Positions 51,260-61,422 are shown, counted from the first letter of the stretch. The stretch is 64,000 nt of DNA from Halorientalis marina (GCF_023028345.1 NZ_CP095487.1:806001-870000), one strand, 5' to 3'. A program made the numbers and translations. Notes: generated by a model not told the origin, from the letters alone.

Positions 51260-53485
51260 TCAGGTGCCAGCTAACTGTGAACGGACTTCCAGGGCCCGTA
51301 TCTGGAGGCCAGTCGGTGTTTCGCCGATCAAAAGTCGCTGAAGTTTAGTTTCGAGATCTTCGGCAGTCGGACTTCTCGGGAGCGTACTGAGCCCAGCGAG
51401 AAGAGACTGGGAAACCACGGGCCGATCCGGGTCGAGCAAGGTTGCGACCCGAGAAGAAAATCTTGACAGGATAGCTGCTGCATCTGGTATCGAGGTACAC
51501 AACTGTTCCAGTCGATCTGCGTCTTCTTGGTCTTGGAGACCATCGAGTTCGATGGCAGTGAGCAGGATGTCAAGAGTCTTCGCGTAGTGATGTGATGGCA
51601 GATCATCTTGGACTGCCAGAGTGGTGAGTCGCCGTGCCGCCCACCGCCGAATCTCGGAATCTGGATCCTCAAGCGCCGCAGTCAATGTCCGGCAGGCGGT
51701 CTCACCAAGCGATTCAAGACGCCCCGAATCCACTGCCAGGTCTACCAGTGCTCCCGCAGCTTCGATGCGCAGGTCAGGATCATCGTCGTCGAGCGCATCC
51801 CGTAATGTATTCACGGCCATACTCCGGGACCACTCGGGAACCGTCTTCGTAGTCGTGAGGTCGGCGAGTGCGACCGCTGCCCACGTCCGGACTGGTGAGG
51901 CGTCGTCCTGAAGTACCGTCTGCAACGCATCAATTACCCGCTCTCGATGCGCTTGTGGCATTCCCTCATCTACAACCAGATCCGCGAACGCGTGTGCTGC
52001 CCAGGTCCTGACGTGTTCGTCGTCGTGATCCAGTGTGTCTTCCAGAAGCGCTAGCATACGGTCACGATCTGCAGCGGTGAAGGTCTCCTCGACCACGTAT
52101 TCGGAAAGCGTTCCAACGGCCCCGAGTCGATGCAAGAGGTTGTCAGCCTCAAGTGCAGCGGCAAGCACGTCGAGAGCACGGGTCCGGTGTCCAACTGGGA
52201 GACCACCCTCTATCGAGAGGGTAGGAAGTATTTCGGCAGCGTGGATACGCAGACCAAGGTCGGGGTGCCCAAGTGCCACCTCGAAAACATTGAGTACAGT
52301 TGTATGCTGGCCTGTCGGCGGAGTACACCGGGCGAGGTCGGTCAGCGCGACCTCGATGTCCTCGGATGAGAGTTCGCTCGCGCGCTCAAGCGCTTCAGTT
52401 ATGACTGTACAGGCTTCAGAGAGATGATCTGTCGTACCGTCCGCCGTGTCGATGAGCTTCAACAGGAGTCGAGCAGCTCGCAGTCGAACGGACAGTTCTG
52501 CATTGGCGGCAACGTCCGCAATGTCTGCTTCGAGCTTGGCGGGATCGAATAGACTGTCTGGTAGCCTGGCCGCCTCCTCGAAGCTTTCGACGGAGTTCAT
52601 CTGGCGAAGCACTGGTTCGACGGGTGAGTCGGCATTCGGGTGTACAGGTTCCGTCGCAGTGTGCTGTATGAGCACCCACAGAGCGAATGCTGTCTCACTG
52701 CCGGCCTGGCCTTCGAGAAACGACTCCCACGTCTGGATCGGGTCGACCATCGAACTCCGGTCGCTTGCCCGATTGATTACGTGACACCAGATACGGACAC
52801 GATCGTCGTCAGTGACTGCACAGCGCTGGAGCGTCGACCGCGAAACCGTATCGATCACGTGGGCATGTCGGTCGTCGCTCGCGAGGAAGGCGACGGCGGC
52901 GAGTAGTTCGCTCAAGCGGTCGGTGTCGTCGGTCCCGGCTATGACACGGTCGATCACGACGCCCGAGGCAGGACTGGTCTCGACAGCACTGTTGTCAGCA
53001 AGGTGTTCGGCGACACAGTCGGGTGCCATAGCCGCTAACTCGCCGAGTGCGACGAGTGCGTCTTGCCGTGCGGACTGTTCGATTGTGTCGTCACTGAGGA
53101 CGCGAAGGACCGCTGTCGACGCGGAATCGATCACCTCAGCGTCACCAGCCACGCGATGCTCCTGGGCCATATCAGTAATGACAGCGAGTCCACGTCGCAA
53201 TATCTTCGTATCGTACTCTCCCGGGAGGACACCTCGCCCTTTGCTCTGGAAGGCAGCAGCGACATCGGTCACGGTTCGGACGATGGCTGGCAGGAGGTCG
53301 ATCACCACTTCAGGGTGCGTGGTTGCCAGCTGTCTCGCGTCGCCTAGTGCATCGGCACGAACCGCGAGTTCACCCATGCTCGGGGAAGACCGGACGCCCC
53401 CATCCAATCTGCGATAGATGCGTTCGGACCGCTCCTCGGGGGTCCGAACGGGATTGTCGGTTTCTATGGGTTCGGGATCAGTCAC
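51260..53485 (-). CDS. Large HEAT-repeat protein (paralogue D)
   Basis: A 741-residue protein, the shortest of the large paralogues. Landmarks: 'ELAVRADALGDARQLATTHP', 'FQSKGRGVLPGEYDTKILRR', 'VRIWCHVINRASDRSSMVD', C-terminal 'TGLQIRALEVRSQLAG'. Repeats ('VRTWAAHAFADLVVDEGMPQ', 'VRTWAAVALADLTTTKTVPE', 'IRRWAARRLTTLAVQDDLPS') share a Trp after the Arg that the other copies lack, so repeats have been homogenised within this gene. 142 bases separate it from paralogue E. Confidence 0.85.
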   Translation of the reverse strand: MTDPEPIETDNPVRTPEERSERIYRRLDGGVRSSPSMGELAVRADALGDARQLATTHPEVVIDLLPAIVRTVTDVAAAFQSKGRGVLPGEYDTKILRRGLAVITDMAQEHRVAGDAEVIDSASTAVLRVLSDDTIEQSARQDALVALGELAAMAPDCVAEHLADNSAVETSPASGVVIDRVIAGTDDTDRLSELLAAVAFLASDDRHAHVIDTVSRSTLQRCAVTDDDRVRIWCHVINRASDRSSMVDPIQTWESFLEGQAGSETAFALWVLIQHTATEPVHPNADSPVEPVLRQMNSVESFEEAARLPDSLFDPAKLEADIADVAANAELSVRLRAARLLLKLIDTADGTTDHLSEACTVITEALERASELSSEDIEVALTDLARCTPPTGQHTTVLNVFEVALGHPDLGLRIHAAEILPTLSIEGGLPVGHRTRALDVLAAALEADNLLHRLGAVGTLSEYVVEETFTAADRDRMLALLEDTLDHDDEHVRTWAAHAFADLVVDEGMPQAHRERVIDALQTVLQDDASPVRTWAAVALADLTTTKTVPEWSRSMAVNTLRDALDDDDPDLRIEAAGALVDLAVDSGRLESLGETACRTLTAALEDPDSEIRRWAARRLTTLAVQDDLPSHHYAKTLDILLTAIELDGLQDQEDADRLEQLCTSIPDAAAILSRFSSRVATLLDPDRPVVSQSLLAGLSTLPRSPTAEDLETKLQRLLIGETPTGLQIRALEVRSQLAGT

Positions 53486-53626
53486 GGTTCAAGGCTGTAT
53501 AGAGTAGTTATCTGTCGAAAACAGCCTACCCACTTGACAGCTCTGGACCCAGTACGATACAATGCCCAAGCAATCGACCACAATCGTCAGTTCAAGAGAG
53601 AACCGAACGACTTCACAACCATGTTC

Positions 53627-56368
53627 TTACCGCTTATTCGGAAGTGAAGAACTGATTTCCAGCGCCTGTACCTGGAGTTCGACGGGGACGTCGTCGGCCA
53701 GGAGACGCCGGATGTCGTCTCGTATCGACACAGGGGTGGTAGCATTCGAAGCGGTAACTGAGCGGAATCCTGCAAGGAGATCCCTGCAGACGGCTGGCGT
53801 ATCGGGTGTCAGATGAGCACTGTACCGGGCGCACCGCTGGGCCCCAGACTCGGCAAACGCGTCGGGGTGAGCGCGACAGAACCGTTGGAATCCGTCGGCA
53901 CTCGCTCGTCTGATCGGTTCTCTGTTCGACTGTTCCAACCCTGAGAGGAATCCGTCGTGAACGGACGCAAACGAACCGGTGGGGAGTGCATCGTGCTCGG
54001 CGAGGTCCCCGAGACACTCGAGCGCTGGAAAGATAGTATTGGACTCGCCGTCGGCTGTTTCGATGATGTCGACGATTACGTCGACGGCGTCGTCGAGGAG
54101 CTCCGGCGTGACTGTCTCGAAGGATGCCAGTCCCTCGATGACCCCGATAACGCGATACGTCGACAGCGAGGAGTGACCATCACGGGCTACATCAGTGACG
54201 AGGGCCCGGGCACGGTCGAGGTCGCCAGGGCCAGCGACTGGCGTATCCGCGAGGTCGACGAGTCGTCGAGCCGTCCGGAGTCGGGTCGAGGACTGATCGG
54301 ATGCGGGGAATGTGTCTCCGGCTTCCGGGACTGCGAGGCTCTCGGCAGCTTCCATCGTCAACAGGCCGGGTGTGCCCAGCAACCAAGTGAGCGGGTTGGT
54401 TCGGCTGTAGCTTTCCGTCATGCACTCGTTCAGCGCGTCCATCGCCTGGCCGAGCGCGGACGGTGTGACGGACGGACGATGTGCTGTTGCGTAGAGTCCC
54501 CAAGCGGCGAGCGTCCGGACGCTCGCCGCCCCGTTGCTCTCGGTTATGTCTTCGAGGGCCGTGATCGCCAGCCGAGCGTCTCCCGTCGACCGTGACTCGC
54601 GCTGTGCGACCCGAACGAGTTGCCAGACTGCCTGGAAGTCGTGAAAAAGCGGATCGTGGTCACGAGCGATGTCTGCGAGTTCGCGTACGGCGACCTCCTC
54701 GAGGTCGCCGTTCGCGGTGTCGGTCGTCGAGTCCTCGACGATAGATTCGGCGGCCGCCAGTCGAAGACTGGTGTCGTCCGCGGTCGTGAGCACCTCGGTG
54801 ACCGCTGCAACTGCGCGGTCGCGTTGCTCGGCGGTCACACTGCAACGCCGGACGACGCGTAAGAGACCCCGTACCGACTCGGTCCCAACGCGAGTTTCGG
54901 CGGTGCCGCTGGCCGTCTCCGCGAGCGTATCCACGACGAGGTCGACGTCCTCGTGACTCGCCGACATCCCGTCGACCACCGCGAGTGTGGACCTGATCGC
55001 CTCGCGTCTGACCGCGGGCTCGTTCTCTCGGTCGCGCGCACAGCTACACAATCCGTCGAGTGCCGTTGCCTGATGGGCCGCCTCGCACTGGCCGATCTCT
55101 GCGACGATCGCCAGACAGCTGGCAGTTCGTCGCTGGACAGCAGTATCGTCGGCTTCAGTCACGACCTCGGAGAGGGTGTCCACGGCCGCCCCCAGCGTTT
55201 CCAGGGCCGCCACGAAGGTTTCCGTCGTGACGCCATCGGTCTCCACCAATCGGAGAAGCGTCCTGGCGGCTGTCACCCGGACACTGGAATCTGCCGTATC
55301 GAGCGCTCGTTCACTCAAGACGACATACGTCGGCGTATCGAGGAGCGTGTTCGGGTATTCGTCGGATGCGATCAGACCATCGGGAGCGTATGGTTTCTGC
55401 AGTAGCGTCTCGAAGTCCCCATAATATTCCTGTATTGTCTCGTTGTCCGCCTCTGCGAGCAGCCACCACAGCAGGGCTTCTTCATCTGATAACGCATGCT
55501 CGCTGCCATGGATGTCGAGTAAATCCCGAAGCACCCAGACATCCACTGGCGACTCACCGTACACAGCCAGTTGTGACCTCCCGAACAGTTCGGTCGTGAC
55601 GAAGTGGAGCCACCCCTGGACGAGGAAGGCGTCTCTCCCGCTCGGCATTTCTGTGGCGAGTTCGCCGACCACACGTTCCGGTTCACTGAGTACGAGTCGG
55701 GAGAGACCGGAGACGAGCCCCCGCAATTGATCGTAGCCGGCGAGGACTGCAAGCGACTGGAGCACTGTGATCAGCCGGTCGGTATCCGTCGTGTTGACGA
55801 GAATCGCTTCGATCCGGTCGCTGTAGTCGGGGATACCGTTTGGCTCCCCAGTTGTCGACTGGAGTCGTTCTGCGGTCCGCCTCGGCAGTGCCGCCCCACA
55901 GGTGCTGAGCACGACGAGAGCGTGTTGCTGGGCAGTCAAGGCGGCGTCAGTTTCGAGCACCGCCACGACGGCCGAGATGACGGACTCCAGTCGTGAAGCA
56001 TCGCCAGCGACAATCCGTTCGGACCCCAGTTCTTCGAGTATGGCCATCCCGTCGCGCCGAATGTCGGCCTCGTACGACCCGAGCAGGAACGCCCTGCCCT
56101 TGCTGTGGTACCCTGGAGTCACTGCGAGCACCGCCTGGGCGATGTCTGGTACGAGTCTTGCCGCTTGCTCCGGGTCTGTGGTCGCCAGTTCTCTGGCCTC
56201 GCGCAATGCCTCGGCAGAGGCGGCTATGGTTCCGGTCGGCGACTCGGCGGACACCTCGACTGCCAGTTGTGACTCGATTGCTTCCCGCCGCTCAACCGCA
56301 GACAGTCGCGTCTCTTCAGTCGAATCGCGAGATGCGGCGGCACGCTGTCCGTCGGTCGGTTCAGTCAT
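53627..56368 (-). CDS. Large HEAT-repeat protein (paralogue E)
   Basis: A 913-residue protein starting at the ATG at 56368 (MTEPTDGQRAA); an open frame to 56515 lacks coding character. Landmarks: 'ASAEALREARELATTDPEQA', 'YHSKGRAFLLGSYEADIRRD', C-terminal 'VELQVQALEISSSLP'. Repeats are less regular than in B-D ('SVRTLAAWGLYATAHRPSV'), so this is an older or faster-diverging copy. It is last of the tandem array and upstream of the zinc-tailed protein gene at 56610 on the same strand. Confidence 0.83.
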   Translation of the reverse strand: MTEPTDGQRAAASRDSTEETRLSAVERREAIESQLAVEVSAESPTGTIAASAEALREARELATTDPEQAARLVPDIAQAVLAVTPGYHSKGRAFLLGSYEADIRRDGMAILEELGSERIVAGDASRLESVISAVVAVLETDAALTAQQHALVVLSTCGAALPRRTAERLQSTTGEPNGIPDYSDRIEAILVNTTDTDRLITVLQSLAVLAGYDQLRGLVSGLSRLVLSEPERVVGELATEMPSGRDAFLVQGWLHFVTTELFGRSQLAVYGESPVDVWVLRDLLDIHGSEHALSDEEALLWWLLAEADNETIQEYYGDFETLLQKPYAPDGLIASDEYPNTLLDTPTYVVLSERALDTADSSVRVTAARTLLRLVETDGVTTETFVAALETLGAAVDTLSEVVTEADDTAVQRRTASCLAIVAEIGQCEAAHQATALDGLCSCARDRENEPAVRREAIRSTLAVVDGMSASHEDVDLVVDTLAETASGTAETRVGTESVRGLLRVVRRCSVTAEQRDRAVAAVTEVLTTADDTSLRLAAAESIVEDSTTDTANGDLEEVAVRELADIARDHDPLFHDFQAVWQLVRVAQRESRSTGDARLAITALEDITESNGAASVRTLAAWGLYATAHRPSVTPSALGQAMDALNECMTESYSRTNPLTWLLGTPGLLTMEAAESLAVPEAGDTFPASDQSSTRLRTARRLVDLADTPVAGPGDLDRARALVTDVARDGHSSLSTYRVIGVIEGLASFETVTPELLDDAVDVIVDIIETADGESNTIFPALECLGDLAEHDALPTGSFASVHDGFLSGLEQSNREPIRRASADGFQRFCRAHPDAFAESGAQRCARYSAHLTPDTPAVCRDLLAGFRSVTASNATTPVSIRDDIRRLLADDVPVELQVQALEISSSLPNKR

Positions 56369-56609
56369 GGGTGACTCCTGCTGGCGCTCCGCGCTCCCCA
56401 CACAGCGTGGAGTGGTCGTGAAACGAACCTCGAGGCTGTGCCCACGAGCCCGAGGGGGTGTGCCTGAGCTGTGGAACCATCGGTCGACGATGAGGCAACT
56501 GGTATACTCGACCAATCGGCGGGCTGTAGTGAAACTGTTGCTAGGCGATTCGTTCTGTGGGCCTCACGCGTCGTTCGCACGGGGGCAGACGGGATTCGCA
56601 TCGGACTGC

Positions 56610-57848
56610 TCACCCCGAGTCGTCCGCGGTACGGAGGCGCGAGACCAGTTCGTGAAGCTGGCGGTTGGCGCGCGCGACCGTCGTTCGCCGTCCACAGGTC
56701 TCACCGCCACAGTGTGCCACCGAGACAGCACAGAGCGGGCAGCGTAGCGGTGTGCGTTCCGAGCCGCTGGCCACCTGCTCGAACACCTGTCCCAGAAGGC
56801 CGTCGTAGAACAGCGCCTCACGCCACAGCCGACGGTAGGAACCCACACTCTCGTCGACAGTGGCGGAATCGACCCACGGATTCACGAGATGGGCGGTGTC
56901 ACCCGTCGCGTGCGGATAGATGACACCGCCGTATCGTGCCTGTCTGAAGAGTCGATACAGGGCCCATCCGCGCAAACGGACCTCGTTCGGGTGACCCCCC
57001 AGTTCGGGGGAGCCGGTCACCTGCTCCAGTTCCCGGGGTCGTGTGACGAGGGCACGCGCTGACGCGGAGATGTGACTGTCGACGGTTCCCCTTCGGTCCG
57101 GTTCGGCGTCCCACAGCTCCCGGTGGACCTCGGCGTACAGGTCGCGAGTCGTCCACTGCCGTGGAGACGGGACGGAAACGAGGAGGTCCGCGGCGCGTTT
57201 CAGTCTCGATCGCAGACGCTCCGCAGCATGGCCGGATCGCTGACCCTCGGTTCGCACTTGGTTCGGTGGGGGATTCAACAACACTCTGACGGCGATCTGG
57301 ACCCCTCGGTCGGACGTGGCCGCGTCGATACGGTCGAGCTGCGTCCAGATTTCGTCCCCTCCCTCCGTGGCGGCCCTGAGATCCTGCAAGCCACCGAGCT
57401 CTCGATAGACTGCCCCGGTACTGTCGATCCCCGACAGTGCCGACAACTGTGAGGCAATTCGCTCCCTGAACTGCTCGTCCTCGTAATAGGGCCTGAGACC
57501 GACGCAGGCACCTGGAGTCGCCAGCGAGCGGATCCACTGGCACAACTGCGTTCGAGTCTGGTCCAGCGCCAGGAGGTCCGCAACACGGTCCTCGGTCGGT
57601 TCCTGCCGCGTGATCTCTCCGAAGACGCTTCGGAGGCGACTCTCCACCCGTCCGAGCTCCAGTACCAGGGACGTCTGCTGGTGCCGACTCACCTCGAGTC
57701 CGAACATGACGGCCGGCAGAGTCGATGGCTCGCCGCAGTCACCATCGATCCAGACCCGCGAGCCGGCGAGGTCGACTCCAACGGAGAACTGTCGCTCACT
57801 GCTGAGTGGAAGGCAGAGCAGGTGGTCGCTACGATGAGGGTCAATCAT
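56610..57848 (-). CDS. Protein with GGxI-LVNP module and C-terminal Cys cluster (type 1)
   Basis: A 412-residue protein from the ATG at 57848 (MIDPHRSDHLL); earlier in-frame ATGs fall inside the neighbouring gene. The first ~260 residues are helical without a recognised motif. Then 'ARYGGVIYPHATGDTAHLVNPW', 'ESVGSYRRLWREALFYD', and a Cys cluster 'CPLCAVSVAHCGGETC'. The same order occurs at the end of the 657-residue protein at 58660-60633, so both carry one module of unknown role. It could be a membrane-linked or DNA-bound sensor; no enzyme motif is seen. Confidence 0.7.
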   Translation of the reverse strand: MIDPHRSDHLLCLPLSSERQFSVGVDLAGSRVWIDGDCGEPSTLPAVMFGLEVSRHQQTSLVLELGRVESRLRSVFGEITRQEPTEDRVADLLALDQTRTQLCQWIRSLATPGACVGLRPYYEDEQFRERIASQLSALSGIDSTGAVYRELGGLQDLRAATEGGDEIWTQLDRIDAATSDRGVQIAVRVLLNPPPNQVRTEGQRSGHAAERLRSRLKRAADLLVSVPSPRQWTTRDLYAEVHRELWDAEPDRRGTVDSHISASARALVTRPRELEQVTGSPELGGHPNEVRLRGWALYRLFRQARYGGVIYPHATGDTAHLVNPWVDSATVDESVGSYRRLWREALFYDGLLGQVFEQVASGSERTPLRCPLCAVSVAHCGGETCGRRTTVARANRQLHELVSRLRTADDSG

Positions 57849-57900
57849 AACCCAGGTTGATCTCTGGCATACCTGATGGTCGACACTGCGCCAGTTCCGG

Positions 57901-58494
57901 TCATTCAGTCGGCTCGTCGGTCGAGACCTCAACACGGTGGACGAGGTCCTCGTGATGCGCCGAACGCTGTGTCGACTGTTCGTCGCCGTGTCGATCAGTT
58001 CGGGTCTCGCTACTGGATGCGCTCCCGTCACTGGCTCCGGTTCGGGTGGACTTTCCAGTGGGGCTCCGCGCCTGCTCGCCAGATCGAGCCTGTTGGCCAG
58101 TCTGCGAGGCTGTCGATTGTCTGGACCGGGTTGTCGCCCCGTGGTGTCCCCAGTTGCGCCCCTGCAGTTCGCTGACCTCCGATTCGAGCTCCCTGAGCTG
58201 TTCTCGATGAGTCTCGATGATTGCGTTCTGCTCCGCGATTCGTCCCTCCAGGTCGCCGACTGCAGTGACGAGACTGCTTCGCTGGCGACGATTGTACTGG
58301 GTCAGCAACAGGGCGAAGGTCAGGCCACCAAACAGTGGCCCGACGAGGGCTAGCGGGAGTTCTTTCGGTACGTCCGTGATCACGTCGATGAACAGCGCAC
58401 TACCGATGGCCACGAGCCCCGCCACGACGAGGATGGCCATGAAGAGCCCGCTTCCGTCGTTTGCGTCAACCGATGTTTGAGTGTTCGTTGTCAT
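57901..58494 (-). CDS. Membrane protein with coiled coil and disordered tail
   Basis: A 197-residue protein from the ATG at 58494 (MTTNTQTS). Two membrane segments lie at ~20-40 ('FMAILVVAGLVAIGSALF') and ~50-70 ('LALVGPLFGGLTFALLL'), then a coiled coil ('LVTAVGDLEGRIAEQNAIIE', 'HREQLRELESEVSELQG') and a Ser/Thr/Gln-rich tail. It separates the two zinc-tailed proteins in the same direction, and could anchor one of them to the membrane. Confidence 0.75.
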   Translation of the reverse strand: MTTNTQTSVDANDGSGLFMAILVVAGLVAIGSALFIDVITDVPKELPLALVGPLFGGLTFALLLTQYNRRQRSSLVTAVGDLEGRIAEQNAIIETHREQLRELESEVSELQGRNWGHHGATTRSRQSTASQTGQQARSGEQARSPTGKSTRTGASDGSASSSETRTDRHGDEQSTQRSAHHEDLVHRVEVSTDEPTE

Positions 58495-58659
58495 GGATAG
58501 GTTGTGATCGCTGATTGTGTCACTCCACCTGAGATGCAAGCGAACCGTTGGGACTAATAGTAAATAAGTATTGGGTATTATTTACTAAACTCCACTATCT
58601 GCAATGGTCGTCAGAGAGCAGTGTCGACATGGCGGTGACCCCGTGAGTGCAGTGGTGGG

Positions 58660-60633
58660 TCAGATCGGTTCGGTGACTCGGTTCCCGCGTCGCTTCCGCG
58701 TCATTGCGAGCACGAGCGTTGGGAAGGCGTTCTCCAGTGCCCTCTGTTCTGCTTCGAAGTCACACTGATTCGACCCACAACTACTGTCCCGACTCACGCC
58801 ACACAGCGGACAGCCACTCGCATCGGTGTCCGGGTGCTGAAGAAACCCTCTGAGGAATGCCTCGAAGAACGGTTCTGCGTCAGCCGCCTCTGCGTCTGCA
58901 ACCACCTCGTCGAGGGTCGATCTCGAGACATCATAGCCTTCGGACAGTTGCTGGGCGAGTTCGTCGACACCATCCTTCGAATCGCGGAACGTGCGTTGCA
59001 GACAGGCGTCGGCGATGGTACTCCAGTCCCGTGAGACATGTTCGAGCCGCATGATCGTCAGGAACGCGAACGCGTAGCGTTTCCACAGGGCCGGATACGA
59101 GTCAACATCCGGGTGTCGGTCGGACTCGAAACTAATTGATTCCTCGCTGGCCGGCCCCATCGTATAGGGGTTGACCAGAAAGTTCGTCTCCTCATCACTC
59201 AGTTGAAATATAGCCCCGCCGAAGTTTCCTTTGGCGCGAAAGCTATCGAAGAGAATCTTCCCGAGAATACCACCGTTCTCGTCCAACGTGTCTACATCGC
59301 TCGTTCGCGGCGTGGTCGCCTCCGCAGGGAAATCAAGTAACGGTATCTCGAGATCTTTGATCGTCTTCATCTGGTCCAGGTCAACGTCGTAGACCCGTTC
59401 GACCAGCAGCCGGTGCAGTACAGTCTGGTCCAATTCGGCCGGATGCGTTACCTCGTCACTGACCGTCTCAATTTGGCCTTCCTCGAGGTCGTCCTGGATG
59501 GAACCGACCTCGCGATACATACGGATGAAGATAGACTCAATTGTGGTATATTCGTCTCTGGATCCTTCGCGTCCGGCAGGCAGTACCTCGTGAGTGAGGA
59601 AATCGTCCGTCTCGGGCGAAGCCCCAATGCCCGACTCTTCGACGAACCTCGCGAGTGAATCCATCGCCCCCACGTCGAGATTGTCTACGTTCAGATGTCG
59701 ATTGTCAGTATGGTGGCTCAGTGGAACGATGGGATACGGCACGTCGAGTGTGGCGTTTGCGACTGCCTCGGCGACGGACTGGCCATCCCTCCGTTCGCCA
59801 CCCAGTTCCTGATCGCTGAACTCCTCTGTAATGTGATTCAGCGCGTAGTATATTGCAGAGTTCGTGTAACCTTCTGTCGCTTCCGCAGGGCTCGTCTCCC
59901 TTCCTGTGTTTTCCACGTGGCCGAGGATATTCTTGTCCACGTCCTCGAGCAACACCTTGTACAGAATGTCAGCGGCCGCGTCGTGTTCCGCGTCAACCTG
60001 TAGTTCGTAGCCCTCCTCGCTCAGGAGATCGGAGTTCGAGTTCTCGAGTTCTTCGATCAGCACGTCCGGTTCCATATCGCTACCTGCTATCGAGTCCGCG
60101 ATTCGTCGAAGATACGCCTCGTCGGTGGCTCCTGTCGGTGCGATTTCGGAAGCGATGTGGAACTTGTCGACCGCCTCTCGAAACGACGAGATTCCGTCGA
60201 GCGTCTCCAGGACGTATTTGTTGGCGAGGAATTTGTCGATCAGATCGATCTGCTCTTCGAGTTCCCCAACGCGAGGGTCATCGCGTGTCAGCGTCGAGAG
60301 CAGCGCCTCACTCGCTGCGATAGCAATCTGAGCTTTCGTTCGCGTGAGTCCGTTATTCTGCCAATCGAGATGGAGGAGTTCCTCGCGTGTGTGCAATGCG
60401 TACGTCTTGGTCATCTCGACCTTGCTCGAACTCGGTCGATACAACCAGAGCAGACTGATCTCGGGATAGATGATTGCAAAGGGTGCGACATCGAAGTGCC
60501 ACTCGGGATGGGTTGGCCAGTCGGCCAATCCAGCGATGTCGTATTCTGGGCCCTCGCTTTCGACCGCTGATTCACTGCCGGTGGGGGCGCTCGCTTCGGG
60601 AATGACTGCCCAGCGATCACCCGTCGTCATCAT
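58660..60633 (-). CDS. Protein with GGxI-LVNP module and C-terminal Cys cluster (type 2)
   Basis: A 657-residue, acidic, mainly helical protein. Near its end come 'NFGGAIFQLSDEETNFLVNP', 'DSYPALWKRYAFAFL', then 'GCPLCGVSRDSSCGSNQC', the same order of motifs as in the 412-residue protein at 56610, including identical CPLC-x-VS. The N-terminal part ('HFDVAPFAIIYPEISLLWLY') is unique. Its ATG overlaps the stop of the upstream winged-helix gene (ATGATGA), so it is translated with that regulator. Function unknown. Confidence 0.78.
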   Translation of the reverse strand: MMTTGDRWAVIPEASAPTGSESAVESEGPEYDIAGLADWPTHPEWHFDVAPFAIIYPEISLLWLYRPSSSKVEMTKTYALHTREELLHLDWQNNGLTRTKAQIAIAASEALLSTLTRDDPRVGELEEQIDLIDKFLANKYVLETLDGISSFREAVDKFHIASEIAPTGATDEAYLRRIADSIAGSDMEPDVLIEELENSNSDLLSEEGYELQVDAEHDAAADILYKVLLEDVDKNILGHVENTGRETSPAEATEGYTNSAIYYALNHITEEFSDQELGGERRDGQSVAEAVANATLDVPYPIVPLSHHTDNRHLNVDNLDVGAMDSLARFVEESGIGASPETDDFLTHEVLPAGREGSRDEYTTIESIFIRMYREVGSIQDDLEEGQIETVSDEVTHPAELDQTVLHRLLVERVYDVDLDQMKTIKDLEIPLLDFPAEATTPRTSDVDTLDENGGILGKILFDSFRAKGNFGGAIFQLSDEETNFLVNPYTMGPASEESISFESDRHPDVDSYPALWKRYAFAFLTIMRLEHVSRDWSTIADACLQRTFRDSKDGVDELAQQLSEGYDVSRSTLDEVVADAEAADAEPFFEAFLRGFLQHPDTDASGCPLCGVSRDSSCGSNQCDFEAEQRALENAFPTLVLAMTRKRRGNRVTEPI

Positions 60634-61205
60634 TCCCGCTCCTGTTTGATCTGGTTGGCAGCAGCGATCAGTTCGTCTGGCCCCTGAGACCGCCGGCCAA
60701 GGAACCGGAGCACGTCGTCGACGAACGACGGGTCGACATCCACATCGACTGTCTCGCTGCTAACCGGGTGGCCCTCGTCCGGTAACGCCGCCTCTCCACC
60801 GACACCCTCGTCACGATCTCGAGCTCGCGCCTGGTCCTCCGATTGGCCGTCTACTGGGTTCGCAGTCGGTTGTTTGACGCTGCTCGTCTCCTCGTCACGC
60901 TCCGCTGACGATTTATCACTCCATTCGTCTTCCAGCTCGGCCGCAACCCGTTCGCCGAGGTCAGTCGTCCAGTACAACGTCGCGCCACCGCCACTCCCTT
61001 CCATCTTCTCGACGAGCCCCTCCTCCTGCAGCGTTTTTAAGTTCATATAAAAATTTCCGCTCGAGGTGTCTTTGCGCGCCTGGATTGTTTTGAGGACTTT
61101 CGACGGACGCACCTGTTCGCCGCGTTCGTGCAACTCCCGAAGTATCTCTTCACGAACGTCCGAACTCTTCACCTTCAGGACCGAGTCCTTGATGTCATCG
61201 TCCAT
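60630..61205 (-). CDS. Winged-helix transcriptional regulator
   Basis: A 191-residue protein. Residues ~15-95 are a winged helix ('DVREEILRELHERGEQVRPS', 'FYMNLKTLQEEGLVEKMEGS', then a Gly-rich wing and 'LYWTTDLGERVAAEL'), similar to PadR/ArsR-like regulators. A disordered acidic linker follows, then a C-terminal helix 'SFVDDVLRFLGRRSQGPDEL'. It overlaps the 657-residue gene and probably controls this operon through the AT-rich 217-base divergent region at 61206-61422. Confidence 0.8.
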   Translation of the reverse strand: MDDDIKDSVLKVKSSDVREEILRELHERGEQVRPSKVLKTIQARKDTSSGNFYMNLKTLQEEGLVEKMEGSGGGATLYWTTDLGERVAAELEDEWSDKSSAERDEETSSVKQPTANPVDGQSEDQARARDRDEGVGGEAALPDEGHPVSSETVDVDVDPSFVDDVLRFLGRRSQGPDELIAAANQIKQERE

Positions 61206-61422
61206 GGCGGGTGTTACTTTGACATATGCTTAAGGTTTTTGTGCTTTTTCTGAGTTTGCATTAGTCTATTTAAATTCGATCCCGTAAACAGTCTACCGTC
61301 CACATTCGACAACTCCAATCACTGACGGAGTCCATCGGAGTCTGACTGGAGAGAGGAATACTACAAGCTATAGGTTGTCACTTCGAAGTATTAATTAGTA
61401 ATAATAGCTTATTAGTGGACGG

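Noticed and set aside
47564..53485. HEAT repeats considered as a CRISPR-like or satellite DNA repeat
   Set aside because: The periodicity is at the protein level (about 39 codons) with divergent DNA; no identical DNA repeats with unique spacers.
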